In this document: in pieces, positions 8,391-17,439 of the stretch
Layout of the letters: every line of letters starts with the position of its first letter
Position numbering within the stretch: position 1 is the first letter of the stretch
Source: Rhizobiaceae bacterium
Lineage (GTDB): Bacteria; Pseudomonadota; Alphaproteobacteria; Rhizobiales; Rhizobiaceae
Assembly (NCBI GenBank): GCA_023953835.1
Contig: JAMLJB010000002.1
Coordinates: 216,630-280,629 of the forward strand
Direction of reading: 5' to 3'
DNA: 64,000 nucleotides
Made by a program: the position numbers and the translations under genes
The notes under the pieces: model-generated
Databases searched by the model: none
What the model saw: only the letters and a program-made list of their open reading frames with translations
What the model was told of the DNA's origin: nothing

Positions 8391-8407
8391 CTGGCACGTT
8401 TCCTGCT
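8391..8407 (+). promoter_or_regulatory. Sigma-54 promoter of the nrtA operon
   Basis: TGGCACG-TTTC-CTGCT gives GG at 8393-8394 and GC at 8405-8406 with exactly 10 bases between, matching the TGGCACG-N4-TTGCW consensus at all but one core position. Transcription would start near 8417-8420, just at the RNA hairpins. Confidence 0.75.
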
Positions 8408-8413
8408 TCGCCA

Positions 8414-8460
8414 ATTGCGAGGCCGAAAGGCCACGAAATCGGCGTCCAAGGACGGGCGCC
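8414..8460 (+). promoter_or_regulatory. ANTAR-type tandem hairpin leader, NasT target
   Basis: At 8441-8460, GGCGTCC-AAGGAC-GGGCGCC folds into a 7-bp stem (one G-U) with a six-base loop having A at position 1 and G at position 4, the signature recognised by ANTAR domains. One base upstream, 8414-8439 forms another hairpin, GGCC-GAAA-GGCC with partly mismatched lower stem, in the position of the first ANTAR hairpin; its loop does not show the A1/G4 rule. The pair precedes an intrinsic terminator by 10 bases. Confidence 0.7.
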
Positions 8461-8470
8461 CCAAGGCAAA

Positions 8471-8538
8471 GCTGCCGATCAGGACGTCGCGTGCCCGCAT
8501 AGACGGGACGCGGTTCTGGCCGGCGGCTTTTTTGTTTT
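8471..8538 (+). terminator. Leader attenuator of the nrtA operon
   Basis: GCTGCC (8471-8476) pairs with GGCGGC (8522-8527), continuing inward through a long imperfect stem (about 20 pairs) to a small loop near 8500, followed by TTTTTTGTTTT at 8528-8538. This is a classic intrinsic terminator 44 bases before the nrtA start, placed to be controlled by NasT. Confidence 0.8.
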
Positions 8539-8581
8539 CTGCAACCGACGGACCTCCCAGCCGTCAAGCCCGGAGATCGAA

Positions 8582-9895
8582 ATGACCGCAAGCCAGACAT
8601 CGAAGAAGGCCTTCGCGCCGAGCCGCCGCCGGTTTCTGAAAGACGTCGCCGCGACGACCGCCCTGCTCGTCGCGAGCCGCCAGCTGCTGCCGCACGGCGC
8701 CCATGCCGCCACGTCCGGGCCGGAGGTAACCGGCACCAAGCTCGGTTTCATCGCACTCACCGATTCAGCCCCGCTCATCGTCGCCAAGGAGAAGGGTATC
8801 TTCGACAAATACGGCCTGCCGGACATGGAGGTGCTGAAGCAGGCATCATGGGGCGCAACGCGCGACAACATGGCGCTCGGTACATCCAATGGCGGCATCG
8901 ACGGCGGCCACATTCTGCGTCCCAAGGTGCATCTCTATTCGTCAGGCGCGGTCATGCAGAACAAGCAGCCGCTGCCGATGTATACACTGCTCAACCTGAA
9001 CGAGGATTGCCAGGGCATTTCCGTCGCCCAGGAATATGCCGAGACCGGCGTGCAGAAGGATGCCGGCGCGCTGAGGGAGGCATTCGAGAAAAAGAAGGCG
9101 GCTGGAAAGAAGGCCACTGCCGCCATGACCTTCCCGGGTGGCACGCACGACCTTTGGATGCGTTATTGGCTCGCTGCGGGTGGCGTCGATCCTGACAGGG
9201 ATGTGGATCTGATCGTCGTGCCGCCACCGCAGATGGTGGCGAACATGAAGGTCGGCAACATGGACACGTTCTGCGTCGGTGAGCCGTGGAACGAGCAGCT
9301 CGTGCACCAGAAGATCGGCTTCACCGCCCTTACCACCGGCGAGCTCTGGTTCCGCCACCCCGAGAAGGTGCTCGGCATGCGAGCGGACTTCGTCGACAGG
9401 AACCCCAAGGCGACGCTGGCGATCATGATGGCAGTGATGGAAGCCCAACAATGGTGCGAGAGGCAAGAGAACAAGCAGGAGATGGCCGAGATCGTCGGCA
9501 AGCGCCAGTGGTACAACGTGCCGGTTACCGACATCATAGGCCGCATCAAGGGCGACATCAATTACGGCAACGGCCGCACTGCGGAGGGCACGAACCTCCT
9601 GATGAAGTTCTGGGGAGAGAAGGGCGAAAGCTCCTATCCCTGGAAGAGCCTCGACACCTGGTTCATGACCGAGAACATCCGCTGGGGCAAATTCCCCGGC
9701 ACAACTGACGTCAGGAAGATGGTGGACGCGACCAACCGCTCCGACCTCTGGCTTGAAGCGGCGAAGGGCCTCGGCCTCACCGACCTGCCCTCGGGCGACA
9801 GCCGCGGCGTCGAGACATTCTTTGACGGCAAGGTGTTCGATCCAGCCAATCCGTCCGCCTATCTCGATAGCCTCGCTATCAAGGCGATGGTCTGA
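8582..9895 (+). CDS. nrtA: Nitrate ABC transporter substrate-binding protein NrtA
   Basis: A 437-residue periplasmic protein that captures nitrate for NrtBD. It begins with a twin-arginine signal (SRRRFLKDVAATTALLVASR) and a likely cleavage after AHA near residue 41. The mature part has NrtA/CmpA family motifs such as KLGFIALTDSAPLIVAKEKG, GTHDLWMRYWLAAGG, VDLIVVPPPQMV and FCVGEPWNEQL. The frame is open from 8339, but the Tat signal and the leader structures fix the start at 8582. It heads the nrtABD-nirBD-nasA operon. Confidence 0.93.
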   Translation: MTASQTSKKAFAPSRRRFLKDVAATTALLVASRQLLPHGAHAATSGPEVTGTKLGFIALTDSAPLIVAKEKGIFDKYGLPDMEVLKQASWGATRDNMALGTSNGGIDGGHILRPKVHLYSSGAVMQNKQPLPMYTLLNLNEDCQGISVAQEYAETGVQKDAGALREAFEKKKAAGKKATAAMTFPGGTHDLWMRYWLAAGGVDPDRDVDLIVVPPPQMVANMKVGNMDTFCVGEPWNEQLVHQKIGFTALTTGELWFRHPEKVLGMRADFVDRNPKATLAIMMAVMEAQQWCERQENKQEMAEIVGKRQWYNVPVTDIIGRIKGDINYGNGRTAEGTNLLMKFWGEKGESSYPWKSLDTWFMTENIRWGKFPGTTDVRKMVDATNRSDLWLEAAKGLGLTDLPSGDSRGVETFFDGKVFDPANPSAYLDSLAIKAMV

Positions 9896-9962
9896 CGGCG
9901 CCGCCACCGGCCGGTGCATTCTGCGCCGGCCTTCGCTTCCGACTCGGACAAAGGTAAGCCCC

Positions 9963-10856
9963 ATGTCACTGCCCGCCGCCGAGAGCGACGTCATCGTCGC
10001 CGGCCCTTTCAAGAAACGTTCGGCCTCGGTCGTGCCGCTTGGTGTCGAACCCAGACGCTTCGACATCCGTGGCCTGACAATCAGGGTCGCGCAATCTATC
10101 CTGCCGCCGCTCGTTGTGCTCGCGATCCTGCTCGGCCTGTGGCAACTCGCCTTTTCCGATCCCGGCTCATCGCTGCCGCCTCCCTCCGAGGTCTGGGCGC
10201 AGAGCAGGGAACTGATCGTCAATCCGTTCTTTGAATACGGTTCGCAGGACATCGGGCTCGGTTGGCGCGTAATGGTCTCGCTCGAGCGGGTTGCCTATGG
10301 CTTCGGTCTCGCCGCCGTTGTCGGCGTACTGCTCGGTGCCCTGGTCGGCCAGTCGGTGTGGGCGATGCGCGGGCTCGACCCGATCTTCCAGGTGCTGCGC
10401 ACCGTGCCGCCGCTTGCCTGGCTGCCGCTGTCGCTCGCCGCCTTCCTCGATTCACGGCCCTCAGCGATCTTCGTGATTTTCATTACCTCGATCTGGCCGG
10501 TGATCATCAACACGGCCGTGGGTATCCGCAACATCCCGCAGGACTACCGCAACGTGGCGCAGGTGCTACGGCTCAATCATGTCGAGTTCTTCTTCAAGAT
10601 CATGGTGCCGGCGGCCGCGCCCTACATCTTCTCGGGCTTGAGGATAGGCGTCGGCCTGTCATGGCTCGCCATCGTGGCGGCGGAGATGCTGACCGGCGGC
10701 GTGGGCATCGGCTTCTTCATCTGGGACGCGTGGAACTCGTCACGCCTCACCGACATCATCGTGGCGCTCGTCTATATCGGTCTGGTCGGCTTCATGCTCG
10801 ACAAGCTGGTCTCCTTTGTGGGCGCCGTCATCACCCGCGGCACCGCGTCGAGCTGA
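9963..10856 (+). CDS. nrtB: Nitrate ABC transporter permease NrtB
   Basis: A 297-residue inner-membrane permease with about six hydrophobic helices, starting near residue 40 (PPLVVLAILLGLWQLAF). The cytoplasmic EAA-type loop, which docks the ATPase, is in the region AVGIRNIPQDYRNVAQVL. The family segment GLRIGVGLSWLAIVAAEML follows. The start at 9963 is preceded by an AAAGG at short distance and gives normal NrtB length. It follows nrtA by 67 bases. Confidence 0.92.
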   Translation: MSLPAAESDVIVAGPFKKRSASVVPLGVEPRRFDIRGLTIRVAQSILPPLVVLAILLGLWQLAFSDPGSSLPPPSEVWAQSRELIVNPFFEYGSQDIGLGWRVMVSLERVAYGFGLAAVVGVLLGALVGQSVWAMRGLDPIFQVLRTVPPLAWLPLSLAAFLDSRPSAIFVIFITSIWPVIINTAVGIRNIPQDYRNVAQVLRLNHVEFFFKIMVPAAAPYIFSGLRIGVGLSWLAIVAAEMLTGGVGIGFFIWDAWNSSRLTDIIVALVYIGLVGFMLDKLVSFVGAVITRGTASS

Positions 10857-10867
10857 GGAGCCAAGCC

Positions 10868-11665
10868 ATGACCGCCTATCTCAAGCTCGACCACATCGGC
10901 AAAAGCTTCACCCGAGGCTCCGCCACGACCGAGGTGCTGCGCGACATCCGCCTGACCATCGACAAGGGCGAATTCGTCTCCATCATCGGTCATTCCGGCT
11001 GCGGCAAGTCCACGCTGCTCAACCTGGTCGCCGGGCTGACCAGGGTTTCGCTTGGCGCCGTGCTTCTGGAAAACCGTCAGGTCGACGAGCCCGGCCCGGA
11101 TCGCGCCGTCGTCTTCCAGAATCATTCCCTTCTCCCCTGGCTCACCGTCTACGAGAACGTCAACCTCGCCGTGGCCAAGGTCTTCGGGCGCAGCAAGACC
11201 AAGGCCGAGCGCCACGACTGGATCATGGAGAACCTGACGCTCGTGCAGATGGCGCATGCCGTCGACAAGCGTCCGGCGGAGATCTCCGGCGGCATGAAGC
11301 AGCGCGTCGGCATTGCGCGCGCGCTCGCCATGGAGCCGAAGATCCTGCTTCTGGACGAGCCGTTCGGCGCGCTCGACGCCCTGACCCGCGCGCATCTCCA
11401 AGACCAGATGATGGAGATCCATGCCCGGCTCGGCAACACGATCATCATGATCACCCACGACGTCGACGAGGCCGTGCTCCTTTCCGACCGGATCGTGATG
11501 ATGACCAACGGCCCCGCCGCGACGATCGGCGAGGTACTCGACGTTCCGCTGGAGCGCCCGCGCAACCGCATCGCGCTTGCGTCCGACCGGACCTACCTCA
11601 AATGCCGCGAGGCGGTGCTGAAATTTCTCTACGAGCGGCATCGCTTCGTGGAAGCGGCGGAGTGA
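10868..11665 (+). CDS. nrtD: Nitrate ABC transporter ATP-binding protein (NrtD type)
   Basis: A 265-residue ABC ATPase: Walker A GHSGCGKST, Q-loop VVFQNHSLLPW, signature SGGMKQRVGIARAL, Walker B ILLLDEPFGALD, and H-loop MITHDVDEA. It is single-domain and lacks the C-terminal NrtA-like domain that distinguishes cyanobacterial NrtC. It energises nitrate uptake with NrtAB. The start at 10868 has GGAG upstream; the stop is 5 bases before nirB. Confidence 0.92.
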   Translation: MTAYLKLDHIGKSFTRGSATTEVLRDIRLTIDKGEFVSIIGHSGCGKSTLLNLVAGLTRVSLGAVLLENRQVDEPGPDRAVVFQNHSLLPWLTVYENVNLAVAKVFGRSKTKAERHDWIMENLTLVQMAHAVDKRPAEISGGMKQRVGIARALAMEPKILLLDEPFGALDALTRAHLQDQMMEIHARLGNTIIMITHDVDEAVLLSDRIVMMTNGPAATIGEVLDVPLERPRNRIALASDRTYLKCREAVLKFLYERHRFVEAAE

Positions 11666-11670
11666 CGGCG

Positions 11671-14121
11671 ATGACCGAAAAGCTTGTCATCATCGGCAAC
11701 GGCATGGCTCCGGGCAGGATGCTGGAGCACCTGTTCGAGGTCGCGCCCGGCCGCTACCAGGTCACGATCTTCAACGCCGAGCCGCGGGTCAACTACGACC
11801 GCATCATGCTGTCGCCGGTGCTCTCCGGCGAGAAGAGCTACGACGACATCGTCATCCACGGCGACGGCTGGTACATCCAGAACGGCGTCACGCTCTACAA
11901 GGGCCACAGGATCGTCGCGATCGACCGCGCGGAGAAGACCGTGACATCGGACACGGACGTCACCGAGAGCTACGATCGGCTGGTGATCGCCACCGGATCG
12001 GTGCCGTTCATCATCCCGGTGCCGGGCAAGGACCTGCCCGGCGTCATCACCTATCGCGATCTGGATGACGTCAACGCCATGCTGCTCGCCGCCCAGTCGC
12101 GGGCGAAGGCCGTCGTCATCGGCGGCGGGCTGCTCGGCCTGGAAGCTGCGGCCGGCCTCAAGGCGCGCGGTATGGAGGTGACGCTGATCCACGTCATGCC
12201 GACCTTGATGGAGCGCCAGCTCGATCCCGCCGCCGGCTACCTGCTGCAGAGGGCGATCGAGGCCCGCGGCATCGGGGTGCTGACCAAGGCCAACACCAAG
12301 GCCATCGTCGGCGACGGCAAGGTCGAAGGCGTCGAGCTCTCCGACGGCACGTTCATCCCGGCAAGCCTGGTCGTGATGGCGGTCGGGATCCGCCCGAACG
12401 TGTCGCTCGCCAAGGAGGCCGGACTGGAGGTCAATCGCGGCATCGTCACCGATGCCCGCATGGCGACCTCCGATCCGGACATCCTCTCGATCGGCGAATG
12501 CGCCGAGGTCGGCGGCCATGTCTACGGCCTGGTCGCCCCCCTCTACCAGATGGCGCGCGTCGCCGCCGCCAGCCTGGCCGGCGGCACGGAGGAGCGATTC
12601 GCCCATTCCGACACGCCGACCAAGCTCAAGGTCACCGGCATCGACCTCTACTCGGTCGGCGACTTCGCCGACGGCGACGACCGGGAGGAGATCATCCTGC
12701 GCGACGCCTCCGCAGGCATCTACAAGCGCGTCATCCTGCGCGACAACAAGGTGATCGGCACGGTGCTGTTCGGCGAGACGGCCGACGGCTCCTGGTTCGC
12801 CGACCTGCAGAAGAAGCAGGCCGACATATCGGAGATGCGCGACACGCTGATCTTCGGGCAGGCGTTCCAGGGGGGCGCCTCCGCGGACCCTCTGGCGGCC
12901 GTTGCAGCCCTCTCGGATGATGCCGAGATCTGCGGCTGCAACGGCGTCTGCAAGGGCAAGATCACCAGCGCGATCACCTCGAAGGGCCTGACCAACCTGG
13001 ACGATGTTCGCGCTCACACCAAGGCCTCGGCCTCCTGCGGCACCTGCACGCCGCTGGTCGAGAAGCTGATGGTGCTGACCCTGGGCGATACCTACAACCC
13101 GGCGGCAATCCAGCCGATGTGCACCTGCACTACACTCGGTCATGACGAGGTGCGTCGGCTCATCAAGGCGAAAGGGCTGAAGACCATCCCAGCCGTGATG
13201 CAGGAGCTGGAATGGAAGACGTCCTGCGGCTGCGCCAAGTGCCGCCCCGCCCTCAACTATTACCTCGTCTGCGACTGGCCGGACGAATACGCCGACGACT
13301 ATCAGTCGCGTTTCATCAACGAGCGTGTGCACGCGAACATCCAGAAGGACGGCACCTATTCGGTGGTGCCGCGCATGTGGGGCGGCGTCACCTCGTCGAA
13401 GGAATTGCGGGCCATCGCCGACGTGGTGGACAAGTTCACCATACCGACAGTGAAAGTCACCGGCGGCCAGCGCATCGACATGCTTGGCATCCGCAAGGAG
13501 GACCTGCCGGCGGTGTGGGCCGATCTCGGCGCGGCAGGCTTCGTCTCCGGCCACGCCTATGCCAAGGGGCTCCGAACCGTGAAGACCTGCGTCGGCACCG
13601 ACTGGTGCCGCTTCGGCACGCAGGATTCGACCGGCCTTGGCATTCGCATCGAAAAGTTCATGTGGGGCTCGTGGACTCCGGCCAAGGTCAAGATGGCGGT
13701 GTCCGGCTGCCCCCGCAATTGCGCCGAGGCGACCTGCAAGGATGTCGGCGTCGTCTGTGTCGATTCCGGCTACGAGATTCATTTCGCCGGCGCGGCCGGC
13801 CTCGACATCAAGGGCACGGAGGTGCTCGGCCAGGTCCGCACAGAGGACGAGGCGCTCGAGGTGATCGTCGCGCTTGTCCAGATGTATCGCGAACAGGCCC
13901 GCTATCTGGAGCGCATCTACAAATGGTCCAAACGCATTGGCATCGAGGAGATCAGACGGCAGATCATGGAGGACTATGACAAGCGCCGCGCGTTCTACGA
14001 CCGCTTCGTCTTCAGCCAGAAATTCGCGCAGGTGGATCCCTGGTCGGAGCGGGTCTCCGGAAAGGACAAACACGAGTTCCGCCCGATGGCGGCGGTACCC
14101 TTCCAGCACGCGGCGGAGTAG
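11671..14121 (+). CDS. nirB: Assimilatory nitrite reductase large subunit NirB
   Basis: An 816-residue cytoplasmic flavoprotein reducing nitrite to ammonium with NAD(P)H. In order: an FAD/NAD(P)-binding reductase domain (about 1-400; IIGNGMAPGRM and VIGGGLLGLEAA), two BFD-like [2Fe-2S] segments (CGCNGVC with CGTC, then CTC with CGCAKC), and the sulfite/nitrite reductase domain with the siroheme-[4Fe-4S] cysteines C640-x5-C646 and C680-x3-C684. The length is normal. It requires siroheme, yet the adjacent siroheme synthase gene is broken (17107-17439). Confidence 0.95.
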   Translation: MTEKLVIIGNGMAPGRMLEHLFEVAPGRYQVTIFNAEPRVNYDRIMLSPVLSGEKSYDDIVIHGDGWYIQNGVTLYKGHRIVAIDRAEKTVTSDTDVTESYDRLVIATGSVPFIIPVPGKDLPGVITYRDLDDVNAMLLAAQSRAKAVVIGGGLLGLEAAAGLKARGMEVTLIHVMPTLMERQLDPAAGYLLQRAIEARGIGVLTKANTKAIVGDGKVEGVELSDGTFIPASLVVMAVGIRPNVSLAKEAGLEVNRGIVTDARMATSDPDILSIGECAEVGGHVYGLVAPLYQMARVAAASLAGGTEERFAHSDTPTKLKVTGIDLYSVGDFADGDDREEIILRDASAGIYKRVILRDNKVIGTVLFGETADGSWFADLQKKQADISEMRDTLIFGQAFQGGASADPLAAVAALSDDAEICGCNGVCKGKITSAITSKGLTNLDDVRAHTKASASCGTCTPLVEKLMVLTLGDTYNPAAIQPMCTCTTLGHDEVRRLIKAKGLKTIPAVMQELEWKTSCGCAKCRPALNYYLVCDWPDEYADDYQSRFINERVHANIQKDGTYSVVPRMWGGVTSSKELRAIADVVDKFTIPTVKVTGGQRIDMLGIRKEDLPAVWADLGAAGFVSGHAYAKGLRTVKTCVGTDWCRFGTQDSTGLGIRIEKFMWGSWTPAKVKMAVSGCPRNCAEATCKDVGVVCVDSGYEIHFAGAAGLDIKGTEVLGQVRTEDEALEVIVALVQMYREQARYLERIYKWSKRIGIEEIRRQIMEDYDKRRAFYDRFVFSQKFAQVDPWSERVSGKDKHEFRPMAAVPFQHAAE

Positions 14122-14124
14122 ACC

Positions 14125-14454
14125 ATGGACTGGCTCCGGATCGGACATATCGACGACATCCCCCGCCGCGGCGCCCGTTGCGTGACGACACCGCAAGGCC
14201 GCATCGGCGTGTTCCGCACCGCCGATGACCGGGTGTTCGCCATCGAGGATCATTGTCCGCACAAAGGCGGGCCGCTGAGCCAGGGCATCGTCCACGGCGC
14301 GTCGGTGACCTGCCCGCTGCACAACTGGGTGATCTCGCTGGAGACCGGCCAGGCGCTTGGTGCCGACGAAGGCACGGTCAAGACCATCCCTCTCAGGCTG
14401 GAGGACGGCGTCATCAAGATGGCGCTTGACGAACAACTGATAGCCGCTGAATGA
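14125..14454 (+). CDS. nirD: Nitrite reductase small subunit NirD (Rieske type)
   Basis: A 109-residue Rieske-fold partner of NirB. Ligand residues are present as C44-P-H46 and C63-P-L-H66, so this copy probably holds a [2Fe-2S] cluster; some enterobacterial NirD proteins have lost them. It starts 3 bases after the nirB stop, and its own stop overlaps the nasA start by 4 bases (ATGA), implying tight coupling. Confidence 0.93.
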   Translation: MDWLRIGHIDDIPRRGARCVTTPQGRIGVFRTADDRVFAIEDHCPHKGGPLSQGIVHGASVTCPLHNWVISLETGQALGADEGTVKTIPLRLEDGVIKMALDEQLIAAE

Positions 14455-17135
14455 ACGAGCTTGGAGGCCCCCCGCAAGCCGTCGTGAGGACGACCTGCCC
14501 CTATTGTGGGGTGGGTTGCGGCGTGCGGGCCGACGTCGCTGCGGACGGAGCCGTCTCCGTCCGCGGTGACCCGGATCATCCGGCGAATTTCGGCAAGCTT
14601 TGTTCCAAAGGCAGCGCGCTCGGCGAGACGACCGGCCTCGGCAGCCGGATGCTGCATCCCGAGATCGACGGCAAGCGAGCCTCCTGGGACAATGCACTCG
14701 CTCTCGTCGCAAAACGGTTCACCGAAACGATCGCCGAGCACGGACCGGATTCCGTCGCCTTCTACGTGTCCGGTCAACTCCTCACCGAGGACTATTACGT
14801 CGCCAACAAGCTGATGAAGGGTTTTATCGGCTCCGGCAACATCGACACGAATTCGCGGCTGTGCATGGCATCGTCGGTCGCCGGCCATAGGCGGGCATTC
14901 GGCGAAGATGTCGTACCGGGCATCTATGAGGATTTCGAGGAAGCCGACCTTGTTGTGCTGACCGGATCGAACACGGCCTGGTGCCATCCGATCCTCTATC
15001 AACGGCTGCTGGCCGCGCGCATGAAGCGCGGCACGAAGATTGTCGTCATCGACCCGCGCCGCACCGCCACGGCCGACGAATGCGATCTGCATCTGGCGCT
15101 CGATCCCGGCAGCGACGTGCTTCTGTTCAACGGGCTGTTTGCGCAACTCGACCGCGTCGGCGCTGTCGACCGGAACTACGTCGCCGCAAACACAGCCGGC
15201 TTCACCGAGGCGCTTTCGGTAGCCCTGGCCGATGCGCCGTCACCGGACAAGGTAGCGAAAGGCTGCGGACTGAGCCCGGCGGATGTTAGGCTCTTCTACG
15301 AGCTGTTCGGGTCGACACCGCGCACGGTCACCGTCTACAGCCAGGGTGTCAACCAGTCGGCGCACGGCACCGACAAAGTCAACGCCATCATCAACTGTCA
15401 TCTCGCCACCGGCCGGATCGGACGGCCCGGCGTAGGACCGTTCTCGGTGACTGGTCAGCCGAACGCTATGGGCGGCCGAGAAGTCGGCGGGCTCGCCAAC
15501 CAGCTCGCCGCGCATATGGGCTTCGAAGACCCCGCCGACATCGACCGTATCGCCCGTTTCTGGCGCGCGCCGAACATCGCCCGAAAGCCGGGCCTCAAGG
15601 CCGTCGATCTGTTCCGCGCCGTCGGCGACGGCCGCATCAAGGCACTCTGGGTGATGGGCACCAATCCGGCTGTCTCGATGCCCGACGCGGGCCGCGTCCG
15701 CACGGCGCTGAAGTCCTGCGACTTTGTCGTGGTCAGCGACATCACCCACACGGACACCACACGCTATGCCGACGTGCTGCTGCCCGCGGCCGGCTGGGGT
15801 GAGAAAGGCGGCACCGTCACCAACTCCGAACGCGGCATCTCGCGCCAGCGACCGTTCCTGCCATTGCCGGGCGAAGCGCGGCCCGACTGGCGCATCGTCT
15901 GCGAAATTGCCCAGCGCATGGGTTTCGACGGCGCTTTCGACTTCGACAGCCCCTCCGCGATCTTCCGCGAGCATGCAGGGCTTTCGGCCTTCGAGAATGC
16001 CGGCCGGCGGGTCTTCGACATCGGCAGCTTCGCCGGCATGACGGATGTGGCCTATATGGACATGCAACCGCGTCGCTGGCCGGCGGTGTTCGGGAGCGAC
16101 GATCGCAGCAGGCTGTTCGGCGATGGCCGGTTCCCGACGCCAGACGGACGTGCTCGCTTCGTCGCCGTGCGGCATGAAGCGGTAGCAAGGCCGGTCGAGG
16201 CGGCGTTCCCGATCGCACTCAACAGCGGCCGCCTGCGCGACCAGTGGCACACTATGACCCGCACCGGCCTGGTGCCTCGTTTGATGGCCAACGCGCCCGA
16301 GCCGGTCGTCGAGATCAGCCCCCTCGATGCCGTGGCGGCCGGCGTCAACGACGGCGACCTCCTGCGGGTCACCAGCCCCTACGGTTTTGCGCGCGCCAAG
16401 GCGAAAGTCAGCGATGGCCAGCGGCCGGGCCACGCCTTCATTCCAATGCACTGGACCGGGCGCTTCGCAGCTGCAGCCGGCGCCGGCGCACTTGCCACGC
16501 CGGCGACCGATCCCCTCTCGGGCCAGCCTGAGCTGAAACATGTGCCCGTCAAAATCGCAAAGGAGGCGGTGGCCTGGGCCGGCGTGCTGATTTCCGGCCG
16601 CGACCTGCGTCCGACGGGCTTCGTGCACTGGAGCCGCCGCGCCGTCGACGGCGGCTGGGTCTACGATCTCTGCGGCACCGAGACGCCGGATCAAGGCATC
16701 CTGCTCACCCGCGCGCTGCTGGCCGGTCATGAGAGAGACTGGCTACTCGAATACCGGGACCGGCGTGGGTTGACCTATCGCGCCGCCGCGCTCGACGCCG
16801 TCGGCGCACTGGCCGAGGCGCTGTTCGTCGCGCCGTCCGACCAGCTTCCACGGCTTGACTGGCTGGTGTTGCTGCTTGGAGCTGGCCAGCCGCTCACACG
16901 GGAGGATCGGCTGGCGCTGCTTTCCGGCCGCTCGCCGGTGGCCCTGCCTTCGGTCGGACGCACGGTCTGTTCCTGCTTCAACATAGGCGTGAATCAGATC
17001 GTCGCGGCCGTGGCCGAGGGATGCGCAACCGTCCAGGACGTCGGCGTACGGCTCGGCGCCGGCACCAATTGCGGCTCCTGCCGCTCCGAGATCAGGACAA
17101 TCATCGATGCAGGTCGTATCCAGGCAGCCGAGTGA
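14451..17135 (+). CDS. nasA: Assimilatory nitrate reductase catalytic subunit NasA
   Basis: An 894-residue cytoplasmic molybdopterin enzyme reducing nitrate to nitrite. The N-terminal [4Fe-4S] cluster is held by C16, C19, C23 and C51. The Mo-bisMGD core contains the family segments SRLCMASSVAGHRRAFG, with its molybdenum-ligand Cys, and VMGTNPAVSMPDAGRV. A C-terminal BFD-like [2Fe-2S] domain (about 835-885) shows TVCSCFNIGVN and NCGSC, as in NasA/NarB types that receive electrons from a separate or fused donor. The start overlaps nirD by 4 bases. No separate nasB-type reductase gene is seen nearby. Confidence 0.94.
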   Translation: MNELGGPPQAVVRTTCPYCGVGCGVRADVAADGAVSVRGDPDHPANFGKLCSKGSALGETTGLGSRMLHPEIDGKRASWDNALALVAKRFTETIAEHGPDSVAFYVSGQLLTEDYYVANKLMKGFIGSGNIDTNSRLCMASSVAGHRRAFGEDVVPGIYEDFEEADLVVLTGSNTAWCHPILYQRLLAARMKRGTKIVVIDPRRTATADECDLHLALDPGSDVLLFNGLFAQLDRVGAVDRNYVAANTAGFTEALSVALADAPSPDKVAKGCGLSPADVRLFYELFGSTPRTVTVYSQGVNQSAHGTDKVNAIINCHLATGRIGRPGVGPFSVTGQPNAMGGREVGGLANQLAAHMGFEDPADIDRIARFWRAPNIARKPGLKAVDLFRAVGDGRIKALWVMGTNPAVSMPDAGRVRTALKSCDFVVVSDITHTDTTRYADVLLPAAGWGEKGGTVTNSERGISRQRPFLPLPGEARPDWRIVCEIAQRMGFDGAFDFDSPSAIFREHAGLSAFENAGRRVFDIGSFAGMTDVAYMDMQPRRWPAVFGSDDRSRLFGDGRFPTPDGRARFVAVRHEAVARPVEAAFPIALNSGRLRDQWHTMTRTGLVPRLMANAPEPVVEISPLDAVAAGVNDGDLLRVTSPYGFARAKAKVSDGQRPGHAFIPMHWTGRFAAAAGAGALATPATDPLSGQPELKHVPVKIAKEAVAWAGVLISGRDLRPTGFVHWSRRAVDGGWVYDLCGTETPDQGILLTRALLAGHERDWLLEYRDRRGLTYRAAALDAVGALAEALFVAPSDQLPRLDWLVLLLGAGQPLTREDRLALLSGRSPVALPSVGRTVCSCFNIGVNQIVAAVAEGCATVQDVGVRLGAGTNCGSCRSEIRTIIDAGRIQAAE

Positions 17136-17439
17136 GGCAACTCCCCCGCGCATCCAGCCGCTGAGCGTCCTGCCGGTCTTCATGGATCTTGCGGGCAAAC
17201 GCGCGATTGTTGCGGGCGGCACCGAGGCCGCCGCGTGGAAAGCGGAGCTCCTCGTTGCCGCCGGCGCTGACGTGCACGTCTATGCGAACGAGGTGTCCGG
17301 CGAGATGGCGCGGTTCATCGATCGGGAGCCGGCCGTCATCACGACAGGAATTGCCTTGGCTTCGGCCTTCGGCGTGGATGTTAGATCGTCGCTTCTGTGG
17401 GCAATCTCGGCGCGGCATGTGAGGCCGCATGGCGGGTGA
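17107..17439 (+). pseudogene. cysG: Siroheme synthase (cysG) 5' fragment
   Basis: The first roughly 75 residues match the N-terminal NAD-binding domain of CysG-type siroheme synthase (VFMDLAGKRAIVAGGTEAAAWKAELL and GADVHVYANEV). Homology stops near 17340, and the frame then runs through unrelated sequence to a stop at 17439. The dehydrogenase/ferrochelatase remainder and the methyltransferase domain are missing. It overlaps the 3' end of nasA by 29 bases, as an intact cysG would. It is not expected to be functional. Confidence 0.8.

Noticed and set aside
8391..8420. GGAAC at about 8387 as an EcfG promoter for nrtA
   Set aside because: No CGTT-like element at the right spacing, while a sigma-54 match overlaps the same bases and fits nitrogen control.
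11629..14712. A very long open frame (about 1027 codons) antisense to nirB and nirD
   Set aside because: It is the high-GC shadow of nirB: no family resemblance, Asp/Arg/Gly bias, and the plus strand has clear NirB cofactor motifs.
15240..16730. Long minus-strand frame opposite nasA
   Set aside because: The composition is typical of a GC-rich antisense frame, and the plus strand encodes an intact NasA.
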